Shown here piece after piece: positions 53,430 through 61,602 of a DNA stretch of 64,000 bases. This DNA is from an uncultured Aquimarina sp. (GTDB taxonomy: Bacteria; Bacteroidota; Bacteroidia; Flavobacteriales; Flavobacteriaceae): NCBI GenBank assembly GCA_947500845.1, contig CANMTP010000006.1, forward strand, positions 124,001-188,000, in the 5' to 3' direction. Position numbers and translations under genes: made by a program. Below the pieces are notes generated by a model. That model saw only the letters and a program-made list of their open reading frames with translations. It had not been told where the DNA came from and made no database searches. Each line of letters opens with the position of its first letter. The stretch's first letter is position 1.

Positions 53430-55370
53430 ATGCTTAATCAAGAACGTGTTGTTATTGAAAATGTAACTCCGGAGTTAAATAATGGAGTTTTTTTTATCAA
53501 AAGAGTAGTCGGGGAAAAAATACATATCACAGCAGATGTTTTTGGTGATGGTCATGATATTATACAGGCCAGTATATGCTATAAACATGAAAAAGATACT
53601 AGCTGGAAAGAAATCAGAATGAAACATGTGAACAATGACTCGTGGGAAGGAGAATTCAAGGTGGACGTCCAGGGATATTATATCTATAAAATACAAGGAT
53701 GGGTAGATTATGCTTTAAATTGGCAACATGGGATCATTAGAAAGATCGATGATGGTCAAAAAGTGACTTCAGAATTATTAGAGGGTCGTGAGTACCTTGA
53801 AGCTATAGTTAAGGAAACAGATATCAAAGAAAAAGCTTATATAAAAAAGCTTTCTGATCTTTTTGCTAAAGAAAAATCATATGAAGAAGCTATTAAAGAA
53901 GCAAAGAGTAATACGCTTCATGATGTGTTCTATAAGTATCCATCAAAGAGATTAATGGCAACTTATAAAGAATTGAAAGTATATGTAGACCGTGAGAGAG
54001 CAAGATTTAGTACGTGGTATGAATTTTTTCCACGAAGTGCTTCAAAAACAGAGGGAGTACACGGTACATTTGAAGATTGTGAGCGATTGCTTCCCAGAAT
54101 TGTAGAGATGGGATTTGATATTTTGTATTTTCCACCAGTGCATCCGATTGGAGAAATAAATAGAAAAGGCAAAAACAATACTATTGAAGCCAACGCAGAT
54201 GATGTTGGATCACCTTGGGGTATAGGATCTAAAGATGGGGGGCATACAAGTATTCATGAAAAACTAGGTACACTCCAGGATTTCAAAGATTTGGTTAAAA
54301 AAGCCAAAAAACTAGGTATCGAAGTAGCTATGGATTATGCTTTGCAGGCGGCACCCGATCATCCCTGGGTAAAAGAGCACCCTGAATTTTTTAAATGGAG
54401 ACCAGACGGAACTGTACAATATGCAGAGAATCCGCCCAAAAAGTATCAGGATATACAGCCAATCTATTTCGATACTACAGCATGGAAAGACATGTGGAAA
54501 GAACTTCTCGCTACCGCATTGTTTTGGGTAGAGGAATGTGGAATTCGAGTTTTTAGAGTTGATAATCCGCATACCAAACCTTTTCATTTCTGGGGATGGT
54601 TGATTAGCGAAATAAAAAACAAATATCCTGATATACTTTTCTTATCCGAGGCTTTTACAAAACCAAAAGTGATGCAGCAACTCGCCAAACAAGGTTTTAC
54701 ACAATCATATACATATTTTACCTGGCGTAATAGTAAGCATGAACTTGTGGAATACGTAAATGAGCTTACCAAGACCGACCTTAAAGAATATTTTCGTCCT
54801 AACTTCTGGCCAAACACACCAGATATTAATCCATATCACCTTCAGGGAGCTAATGAAGCCATGCACATAATAAAATATGCTTTAGCATCTACACTAAGCT
54901 CCAATACAGGTATTTATGGACCAGTATTTGAACAAATGGTTTCAGATGCAATACCCGGAAAAGAAGAATATCTTAATAGTGAAAAATATCAGTTGCGCTA
55001 CTGGGATTGGAACGTAAAAAACAAACTTACCACACTTATTACTAACATTAACCATATTAGAAAAGAGAATCCCGCACTTCGACAAACAAACAATGTTGAA
55101 TTCTGCTCTATAGAAAATGATCAATTACTAGGGTTCTATAAATACAATGATGACAAAACCAATGAATTGATTATCGTGATAAGCTTAGATCCTCACTATT
55201 CGCAGAAAGGACAAATACAACTCCCCCTTAATCAACTTGGTGTGCATGCCGGACATAATATTGAGGTGCATGACCTGATCACCAAAAGTAGTTATCATTG
55301 GAATAATGAATGGAACTATATAGAACTACATCCTGCTTTGCCCGTGCATATTTTTAAAATTAAAAAGTGA
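53430..55370 (+). CDS. glgE: Alpha-1,4-glucan:maltose-1-phosphate maltosyltransferase
   Basis: 646 residues, GH13_3 type. The N-terminal domain (about 1-110) is beta-rich. The barrel has F-P-R-S-A, G-F-D-I-L-Y-F-P-P-V-H-P-I-G, the nucleophile Asp378 in F-R-V-D-N-P-H-T-K-P and acid/base Glu407 in F-L-S-E-A-F-T-K-P; R-V-D-N-P-H-T-K is diagnostic of GlgE. The enzyme extends alpha-glucan using maltose-1-phosphate. It is followed 6 bases later by maltokinase, the source of its substrate, and then glgB, which branches the product. Confidence 0.95.
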   Translation: MLNQERVVIENVTPELNNGVFFIKRVVGEKIHITADVFGDGHDIIQASICYKHEKDTSWKEIRMKHVNNDSWEGEFKVDVQGYYIYKIQGWVDYALNWQHGIIRKIDDGQKVTSELLEGREYLEAIVKETDIKEKAYIKKLSDLFAKEKSYEEAIKEAKSNTLHDVFYKYPSKRLMATYKELKVYVDRERARFSTWYEFFPRSASKTEGVHGTFEDCERLLPRIVEMGFDILYFPPVHPIGEINRKGKNNTIEANADDVGSPWGIGSKDGGHTSIHEKLGTLQDFKDLVKKAKKLGIEVAMDYALQAAPDHPWVKEHPEFFKWRPDGTVQYAENPPKKYQDIQPIYFDTTAWKDMWKELLATALFWVEECGIRVFRVDNPHTKPFHFWGWLISEIKNKYPDILFLSEAFTKPKVMQQLAKQGFTQSYTYFTWRNSKHELVEYVNELTKTDLKEYFRPNFWPNTPDINPYHLQGANEAMHIIKYALASTLSSNTGIYGPVFEQMVSDAIPGKEEYLNSEKYQLRYWDWNVKNKLTTLITNINHIRKENPALRQTNNVEFCSIENDQLLGFYKYNDDKTNELIIVISLDPHYSQKGQIQLPLNQLGVHAGHNIEVHDLITKSSYHWNNEWNYIELHPALPVHIFKIKK

Positions 55371-55376
55371 TGTAGT

Positions 55377-57008
55377 ATGACGACAGAGAGCAAACCAAAA
55401 AAAGACCTTAATGATGAATATATATATACCTCGGAATGGTCTGAACTATTTAAGAACCCTCAATTTGTTAAAGAGCTGCGTGAAGATATTTTGGAGCCTT
55501 ATATCATTACAAAACGCTGGTATGGAGGGAAAGCAAGCGCTTTAAAATATATTGAATTAATTGATCATTTCAAGATTCAAGATGACAATGATTTATTTTA
55601 TGGACTGGTGCTTGAGGTAAACTTCAGAGAAGCTTTTGTACAGAATTATTTTATCCCTATTGCGCTGGTCACAGACCCGAATTTTTCTCAAGAAGATATT
55701 ATCACCAAAATTCAGCTGAATGAGAAAAAGGGATTCTTGGTTGACGCTACGCTTTTAGAATCTTTCAGGAAACAAATCTTTGAAAAAATTCTGGAAGGCG
55801 CCAAGACAAAGTATAAAGGATTAGAATTTAGAAGGGGGCGAGGGTGTAAAGATTCAGAATATATTTCTTCCTACTTTTTAGGAGCAGAACAAAGCAATAC
55901 CTCAATTATTTTTAATGATCAATATATTTTAAAAATCTTCAGAAGGATATTTACAGATCAAAATCCGGATTATGAGATCAACAAATACCTTACAGATAAA
56001 AACGTGTTTAAAAATACTCCTAAATATAGTGGTAGTATAACATTAAGGTTTTCTGATAAGAATGTGATTACGCTGGCCTTGATGCAGCGTTTGGTACCAA
56101 ATCAAGGAGATGCATGGGAGTATTTTTTAGATCAACTCAAGGATATTTTTAAAAAACTAAACAAAATACATCCCGATATAACTCAGGTACAGCCCATAGG
56201 TATGTTTGACAAGATCGATCTTAGTATAATCCCAGATGAGATCATGAACTATTGCCCAATGTCGTTTTTTGAAGATATTGATCAGTTAGCTTTACGTACA
56301 GCTCAAATGCATGTAGCTTTGGGATTAGAAAGGATAAATACTCAATTTACTCCACAAATCTATGGCAATGATTATTCGGTATGGTTAAAAAACAGACTTA
56401 TCTACCAGTTTGAAAATAGAGTGAATTTAGTAGAAAATAACCTACATAAGCTAGAAGGTCTTCGCCTGGAACTAGCACAAGAATTTTTAGATAGAAAAAA
56501 GGATATTCGTAAACGATTGCTTGATTTTGATGAAAGTAAATTGAAGGGAGAACGGATACGTATTCATGGGGATTATCATTTAGGACAAATCTTAGTAGAC
56601 GACCATGATTTTTATATCATTGACTTTGAAGGAGAACCAGAGAGTACTATTAGAGATCGTAAAGTAAAACAGCCTCCCTTGAAAGACGTTGCCGGACTTT
56701 TTAGATCGTTTAATTATGCATTATACTCAACGATCTTCAATAACATAGAAGATTTTAGATATACGAAGGAAGAGTTATTTCATTTTGCCGAGGTATTATA
56801 CAGCTATATGGTTGCGGTCTTTCTTAGGCGATATGTAAAATATGTTCAGTCACACAACTTAAGTATTGGGTATAAAAAGGAAATAAAATTTATACTAAAT
56901 TATTGCTTGCTCGAAAAAGCAGTTTACGAATTAGGATACGAATTAAATAGTAGACCCAGATGGGCCGTGATTCCTCTGAAAGGAATCTCCAAAATTATTA
57001 ATAGCTAA
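55377..57008 (+). CDS. mak: Maltokinase
   Basis: 543 residues, longer than mycobacterial Mak/Pep2. The N-terminal about 120 residues form a maltokinase cap (R-W-Y-G-G-K-A near residue 55). The kinase part is aminoglycoside-phosphotransferase-like: I-H-G-D-Y-H-L-G-Q-I-L (catalytic loop) and F-Y-I-I-D-F-E-G-E-P (metal-binding Asp), then P-P-L-K-D-V-A-G-L-F-R-S-F-N-Y-A, typical of the TreS/Mak family. It phosphorylates maltose with ATP to maltose-1-phosphate for GlgE. In many bacteria it is fused or adjacent to trehalose synthase (TreS); none is here. Confidence 0.92.
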   Translation: MTTESKPKKDLNDEYIYTSEWSELFKNPQFVKELREDILEPYIITKRWYGGKASALKYIELIDHFKIQDDNDLFYGLVLEVNFREAFVQNYFIPIALVTDPNFSQEDIITKIQLNEKKGFLVDATLLESFRKQIFEKILEGAKTKYKGLEFRRGRGCKDSEYISSYFLGAEQSNTSIIFNDQYILKIFRRIFTDQNPDYEINKYLTDKNVFKNTPKYSGSITLRFSDKNVITLALMQRLVPNQGDAWEYFLDQLKDIFKKLNKIHPDITQVQPIGMFDKIDLSIIPDEIMNYCPMSFFEDIDQLALRTAQMHVALGLERINTQFTPQIYGNDYSVWLKNRLIYQFENRVNLVENNLHKLEGLRLELAQEFLDRKKDIRKRLLDFDESKLKGERIRIHGDYHLGQILVDDHDFYIIDFEGEPESTIRDRKVKQPPLKDVAGLFRSFNYALYSTIFNNIEDFRYTKEELFHFAEVLYSYMVAVFLRRYVKYVQSHNLSIGYKKEIKFILNYCLLEKAVYELGYELNSRPRWAVIPLKGISKIINS

Positions 57009-57017
57009 ACCCAAAAT

Positions 57018-58928
57018 ATGAGTAAGGTAATTGCACACAGTTTCTTTTCAGAATTTGACATCAATCTTTTTAAAGCCGGAACACATTATCGTTTATATGA
57101 AAAATTCGGTTCTCATATAACTACTGTAAATGGAGTAGAAGGTACTTACTTTGCTGTTTGGGCTCCATCTGCAAAATCTGTCTCTGTAATAGGAGATTTT
57201 AATTTCTGGGTCGAGGGAGAACATCAACTCAACGTGCGATGGGACGAATCCGGGATTTGGGAAGGCTTTATACCCGATGCAGGAAAAGGAAGTGTATATA
57301 AATATAAAATACAATCTCATCACAATGATATAAAAACAGAGAAGGCAGATCCGTATGCTAGAAGATGTGAGCATCCACCTAAAACGGCATCAGTAGTCTG
57401 GGGTAATACCTATGAATGGAAGGACACCGACTGGATGAAAAAACGTAAAAAGCATAATGCCATAGACGCTCCTTTTTCTGTTTATGAAGTACATTTAGGC
57501 TCTTGGAAAAAGAGAGTAGAAGAAAACAGGTCGCTTTCGTATACCGAACTAGCTGATGAACTGGTTTCTTATGTCAAAGAAATGCAGTTTACCCATGTAG
57601 AACTCATGCCAATTATGGAATATCCTTATGATCCATCATGGGGATATCAACTAACCGGATATTTTGCACCTACTTCGCGTTTTGGATATCCTGAAGAATT
57701 TAAGCTACTGGTTGATAAATTACATCAAAATGATATCGGTATAATTTTGGATTGGGTGCCCTCACACTTTCCTGAAGATGCTCATGGATTAGGTTTTTTT
57801 GACGGAACCTGCTTGTATGAGCATCCCGATAAAAAAAAAGGATATCATCCCGATTGGAAAAGTCTGATTTTCAATTACGGAAGAAACGAAGTAAAAAGTT
57901 TTCTCATTAGCAATGCTATATTTTGGTTAGACCAATATCATGCAGATGGATTACGTGTAGATGCTGTTGCATCTATGCTTTTCTTGGATTATTCTCGTGA
58001 AGATGGACAATGGGAACCTAATATGTTTGGAGGCAGAGAAAACCTGGAAGCCATTACTTTTATGAAGGAACTGAATGAAGAGGTGTATGCAAGTTTTCCT
58101 GATGTACAGACCATAGCAGAAGAATCTACTTCATTCCCCATGGTTTCCAAACCTACTTACCTGGGTGGACTTGGTTTTGGAATGAAATGGATGATGGGAT
58201 GGATGCATGATACCTTGCAGTATGTTGCAAAAGAGCCAATTTACCGTACACATCACCAAAATGATCTGACTTTTAGTATGACCTATGCTTTTACCGAGAA
58301 CTTTATGTTACCTCTCTCGCATGACGAAGTGGTATATGGTAAAAAAAGTATCATTGGCAGAATGCCAGGTGACGAGTGGCAACAATTCGCTAATCTAAGG
58401 TTGTTATATAGTTACATGTTTACGCACCCAGGAACAAAGCTACTGTTTATGGGAGCTGAGTTCGGGCAACGAGAAGAGTGGAATTTTCAACAAAGTCTGG
58501 ATTGGCATTTGCTTCAATACGATTATCATAGTGGTATTAAAGCACTAGTTACAGATCTCAATACGTTATATAAAAAGTACCCAGCTCTATATGAACAGCA
58601 GTTTAGTGCAGCTGGGTTTGAATGGATTAGTTATGACGATTCAGAAAATTCTGTGATTACCTATATACGTAAAGGGAATGATAAGGAAAACTCATTAGTG
58701 ATCGCTTGTAATTTTACGCCCATGCCAAGAACAAAGTATAGACTTGGTTTACCAGGTGAAGGGAAATTGGTACAAATCTTTAATAGCGATGATAAGAAAT
58801 ATGGAGGGAGTGGACTTTCAAATCAAAAAGAAATTCATATAGATGATAAGAACTGGAACAATCGTTCCAATTCAGCAGAAATTAGTATTCCTCCATTGGG
58901 AGCCGTCGTCTTTAGTATTAAAAAGTAA
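57018..58928 (+). CDS. glgB: 1,4-alpha-glucan branching enzyme
   Basis: 636 residues, GH13 branching enzyme with an N-terminal CBM48 module (about 35-125: G-T-Y-F-A-V-W-A-P-S-A-K-S-V-S-V-I-G-D-F-N). Barrel motifs include D-W-V-P-S-H-F, nucleophile Asp315 in G-L-R-V-D-A-V-A-S-M and the catalytic acid in I-A-E-E-S-T (residues 368-369). L-P-L-S-H-D-E-V supplies the last conserved His-Asp. It introduces alpha-1,6 branches into the glucan made by GlgA/GlgE. Starts 9 bases after maltokinase. Confidence 0.95.
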   Translation: MSKVIAHSFFSEFDINLFKAGTHYRLYEKFGSHITTVNGVEGTYFAVWAPSAKSVSVIGDFNFWVEGEHQLNVRWDESGIWEGFIPDAGKGSVYKYKIQSHHNDIKTEKADPYARRCEHPPKTASVVWGNTYEWKDTDWMKKRKKHNAIDAPFSVYEVHLGSWKKRVEENRSLSYTELADELVSYVKEMQFTHVELMPIMEYPYDPSWGYQLTGYFAPTSRFGYPEEFKLLVDKLHQNDIGIILDWVPSHFPEDAHGLGFFDGTCLYEHPDKKKGYHPDWKSLIFNYGRNEVKSFLISNAIFWLDQYHADGLRVDAVASMLFLDYSREDGQWEPNMFGGRENLEAITFMKELNEEVYASFPDVQTIAEESTSFPMVSKPTYLGGLGFGMKWMMGWMHDTLQYVAKEPIYRTHHQNDLTFSMTYAFTENFMLPLSHDEVVYGKKSIIGRMPGDEWQQFANLRLLYSYMFTHPGTKLLFMGAEFGQREEWNFQQSLDWHLLQYDYHSGIKALVTDLNTLYKKYPALYEQQFSAAGFEWISYDDSENSVITYIRKGNDKENSLVIACNFTPMPRTKYRLGLPGEGKLVQIFNSDDKKYGGSGLSNQKEIHIDDKNWNNRSNSAEISIPPLGAVVFSIKK

Positions 58929-59022
58929 CGATCTTGATAATTTAGTAAAATTGGTAAGAATCTGCTAATCAATCGGTTTTAAATCACCGATAAATAAACA
59001 ATTGTTAATATGTTGTAGCTCA

Positions 59023-59032
59023 AACGTTTTCG
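59023..59032 (-). promoter_or_regulatory. CGAAAACGTT motif upstream of the GH31 gene
   Basis: On the plus strand the site reads AACGTTTTCG, exactly the reverse complement of the motif before glgE. It lies 97 bases before the start codon and is embedded in a near-symmetric AAACGTTTTCG, as expected of a LacI-type operator. Confidence 0.4.
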
Positions 59033-59128
59033 TTAATTTTTCTTAATAAATAGTAATAAAAATCGTTTTTAAATTCATTAAGTTATTGTTCTTTTACAAT
59101 CCCAAGTCTTAATGAAAAAGTAACACAT

Positions 59129-61531
59129 ATGATCGTAAATACAGAACTAGAGCAAAAAGGAAATTTGTTTCCCGGAAAGATCACTTCCTTTACTCAAGAT
59201 GTAGATAAAATAAATTTCACCACCGAAAACGGAGTCATCCTTCAAGTAACTATCATTAGAGGTAGTGTTATTCGTTTTAGATATGCCACCGATAACAATT
59301 TTGAAAAAGACTTTTCTTATGCCATTAGTGAAGATGGAGCTAGAGGGTATAGTAAATTAGAGGTCGAAGAACATGCGGCTCATTATGCTATTATTACCTC
59401 TAGGGTAGAAATTATTATTGGTAAAAATAATCTCAATACTGCTATTTATGATTTACACGGAAATGTAATTTGTAAAGATGATTGGGGATTTCATTGGGAG
59501 CAAAGTTATGAGTATGGTGGTAATATTGTAAAGATGAGTAAATCTGCTCCACAAGGGGAGTGCTATTATGGCTTGGGAGATAAACCCATGCACCTTAACC
59601 TGAAAGGCAAACGCATAGAAAATTGGGCTACCGATCAATATGCATTTGGTAAAGATCAGGATCCTTTATACAAAAGTGTTCCTTTCTATATCGGGATGTA
59701 TGAAGAAAGAGCTTACGGAATTTTTTTTGATAACACATTTAGAACATTCTTTGATTTTTGCCAGGAACGTCGTAATGTAACTAGTTTTTGGGCTCAGGGA
59801 GGAGAAATGAATTATTACTTCTTCTATGGACCAAATATGCAGGATGTTATTACTCGCTATACTGATTTAACCGGAAAACCAGAGTTACCGCCTTTGTGGG
59901 CATTAGGATATCACCAATGTAAATGGAGTTATTATCCAGAGAGTAAAGTAAAAGAGGTAACTAGCAAATTTAGAGAACTACAAATACCATGCGACGCCAT
60001 CTATCTTGATATCGATTATATGGAAGGATTTAGATGTTTTACATGGAGTAAAGAATACTTTCCCGACCCAAAACGTATGGTAGCAGAGTTGGCTGAGGAT
60101 GGTTTTAAAACCGTTGTAATCATAGATCCCGGAATAAAGATAGATGATGAGTATTGGGTTTACAAAGAAGCAATGGATAAGGATTACTTCTGTAAACGTG
60201 CTGATGGTCCCTACATGCGTGGAAAAGTATGGCCAGGAGAGTGTTATTTCCCCGATTTTACGAATCCTGAAGTACGAGAATGGTGGTCTGGGTTATTCAA
60301 AGAAATTATTGATGAAATAGGAGTGAAAGGTGTATGGAACGACATGAACGAACCCGCTGTAATGGAAGTTCCTGAAAAAACATTCCCTAACGATGTTCGA
60401 CATAATTATGATGGCAACCCTTGCAGTCATAGAAAAGCACATAATATCTATGGTACTCAGATGGCAAGGGCTACCTATGAAGGAGTAAAACGATTTGCAT
60501 ATCCTAAACGTCCTTTTATCATTACCAGATCCGCATATTCTGGTGCGCAACGCTACACATCTTCTTGGACTGGAGATAATGTCGCTACATGGGAACATCT
60601 TTGGATAGCCAATATTCAGGCACAACGTATGAGCATGAGTGGTATGTCTTTCACGGGGAGTGATATTGGTGGTTTTGCAGAACATCCAACAGGAGAATTA
60701 TATGCAAGATGGATACAACTCGGAGTTTTTCATCCGTTTTGTCGTACACATTCGTCTGGAGATCATGGAAATCAGGAGCCTTGGACTTTTGGTGAAGAAG
60801 TGGTAGATGTAACTCGTAAATTCGTTGAGCTACGCTATCAATTATTGCCTTATTTATATACTATGTTTTGGGAGTATGCAGAAGAAGGGATACCCATGTT
60901 GAAACCCTTAGTATTATTTGATCAAACCGACCCGCAGACGCACTATAGAACAGACGAGTTTGTTTTTGGAAACCAAATATTGGTTTGTCCCGTTCAAGAA
61001 CCAAATTCTAAAGGTAGAAGAATGTATATTCCACGAGGGAATTGGTACAACTACTGGACTCGCGAATATGTAAAAGGCGGAATGGAACAATGGGTAGATG
61101 CAGATTTAGATATTATCCCGCTGTTCATAAAGGAAGGCGCTATAATTCCTAAGTATCCTATTCAACAATATGTAGGAGAAAAAACTATTGAAACGCTACA
61201 ATTAGAGGTATACTATAAGCTAGGAAACAAAGAAGTTTCAAAAGTGTATGAAGATGCGCAAGATGGATATGACTATGCCAAAGGAAGATATTGTTTACGA
61301 AGCTTTTCTTTTACGGGTAAAGAAAATGAAGTCATTATTCAACAGCATAAAAACGGAAGTTACATCACAGAATATGAAACCATGAGGATCGAATTGATAG
61401 GACTTCCTTTTACTATCAAAGAGATAGAAATAGATAATGAAGTTGTTCCTTTAGAAAGTATTCAATTCGATAAAAAAGAAAATACAATAGTGGTTCGTAA
61501 AGATTTTACCGAGCTGCATATTGTAGGATAA
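59129..61531 (+). CDS. Glycoside hydrolase family 31 alpha-glucosidase
   Basis: 800 residues without signal peptide, so cytoplasmic. GH31 motifs: nucleophile Asp405 in G-V-W-N-D-M-N-E-P, acid/base Asp483 in S-W-T-G-D-N-V-A-T-W, plus G-S-D-I-G-G-F. N-terminal beta sandwich and C-terminal beta domains flank the barrel as usual. It releases glucose from alpha-1,4 (or alpha-1,6/1,3) glucosides, for example maltose or oligosaccharides from glycogen turnover. It lies 200 bases after glgB with its own putative operator, so it may be controlled together with glgE-mak-glgB. Confidence 0.93.
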   Translation: MIVNTELEQKGNLFPGKITSFTQDVDKINFTTENGVILQVTIIRGSVIRFRYATDNNFEKDFSYAISEDGARGYSKLEVEEHAAHYAIITSRVEIIIGKNNLNTAIYDLHGNVICKDDWGFHWEQSYEYGGNIVKMSKSAPQGECYYGLGDKPMHLNLKGKRIENWATDQYAFGKDQDPLYKSVPFYIGMYEERAYGIFFDNTFRTFFDFCQERRNVTSFWAQGGEMNYYFFYGPNMQDVITRYTDLTGKPELPPLWALGYHQCKWSYYPESKVKEVTSKFRELQIPCDAIYLDIDYMEGFRCFTWSKEYFPDPKRMVAELAEDGFKTVVIIDPGIKIDDEYWVYKEAMDKDYFCKRADGPYMRGKVWPGECYFPDFTNPEVREWWSGLFKEIIDEIGVKGVWNDMNEPAVMEVPEKTFPNDVRHNYDGNPCSHRKAHNIYGTQMARATYEGVKRFAYPKRPFIITRSAYSGAQRYTSSWTGDNVATWEHLWIANIQAQRMSMSGMSFTGSDIGGFAEHPTGELYARWIQLGVFHPFCRTHSSGDHGNQEPWTFGEEVVDVTRKFVELRYQLLPYLYTMFWEYAEEGIPMLKPLVLFDQTDPQTHYRTDEFVFGNQILVCPVQEPNSKGRRMYIPRGNWYNYWTREYVKGGMEQWVDADLDIIPLFIKEGAIIPKYPIQQYVGEKTIETLQLEVYYKLGNKEVSKVYEDAQDGYDYAKGRYCLRSFSFTGKENEVIIQQHKNGSYITEYETMRIELIGLPFTIKEIEIDNEVVPLESIQFDKKENTIVVRKDFTELHIVG

Positions 61532-61550
61532 TATGACCATATTTTATTTC

Positions 61551-61588
61551 ATCCCTGATTTCTTGATAAGAAACCAGGGATTTTCTTG
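61551..61588 (+). terminator. Terminator of the glycogen cluster
   Basis: ATCCCTG (61551-61557) pairs with CAGGGAT (61575-61581), and TTTCTT with AAGAAA inside it, one mismatch between the two helices. TTTTCTT follows on the plus strand. It separates GH31 from the convergent WD40 gene. Confidence 0.85.
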
Positions 61589-61602
61589 GTTTTAGTAGCC
61601 TG

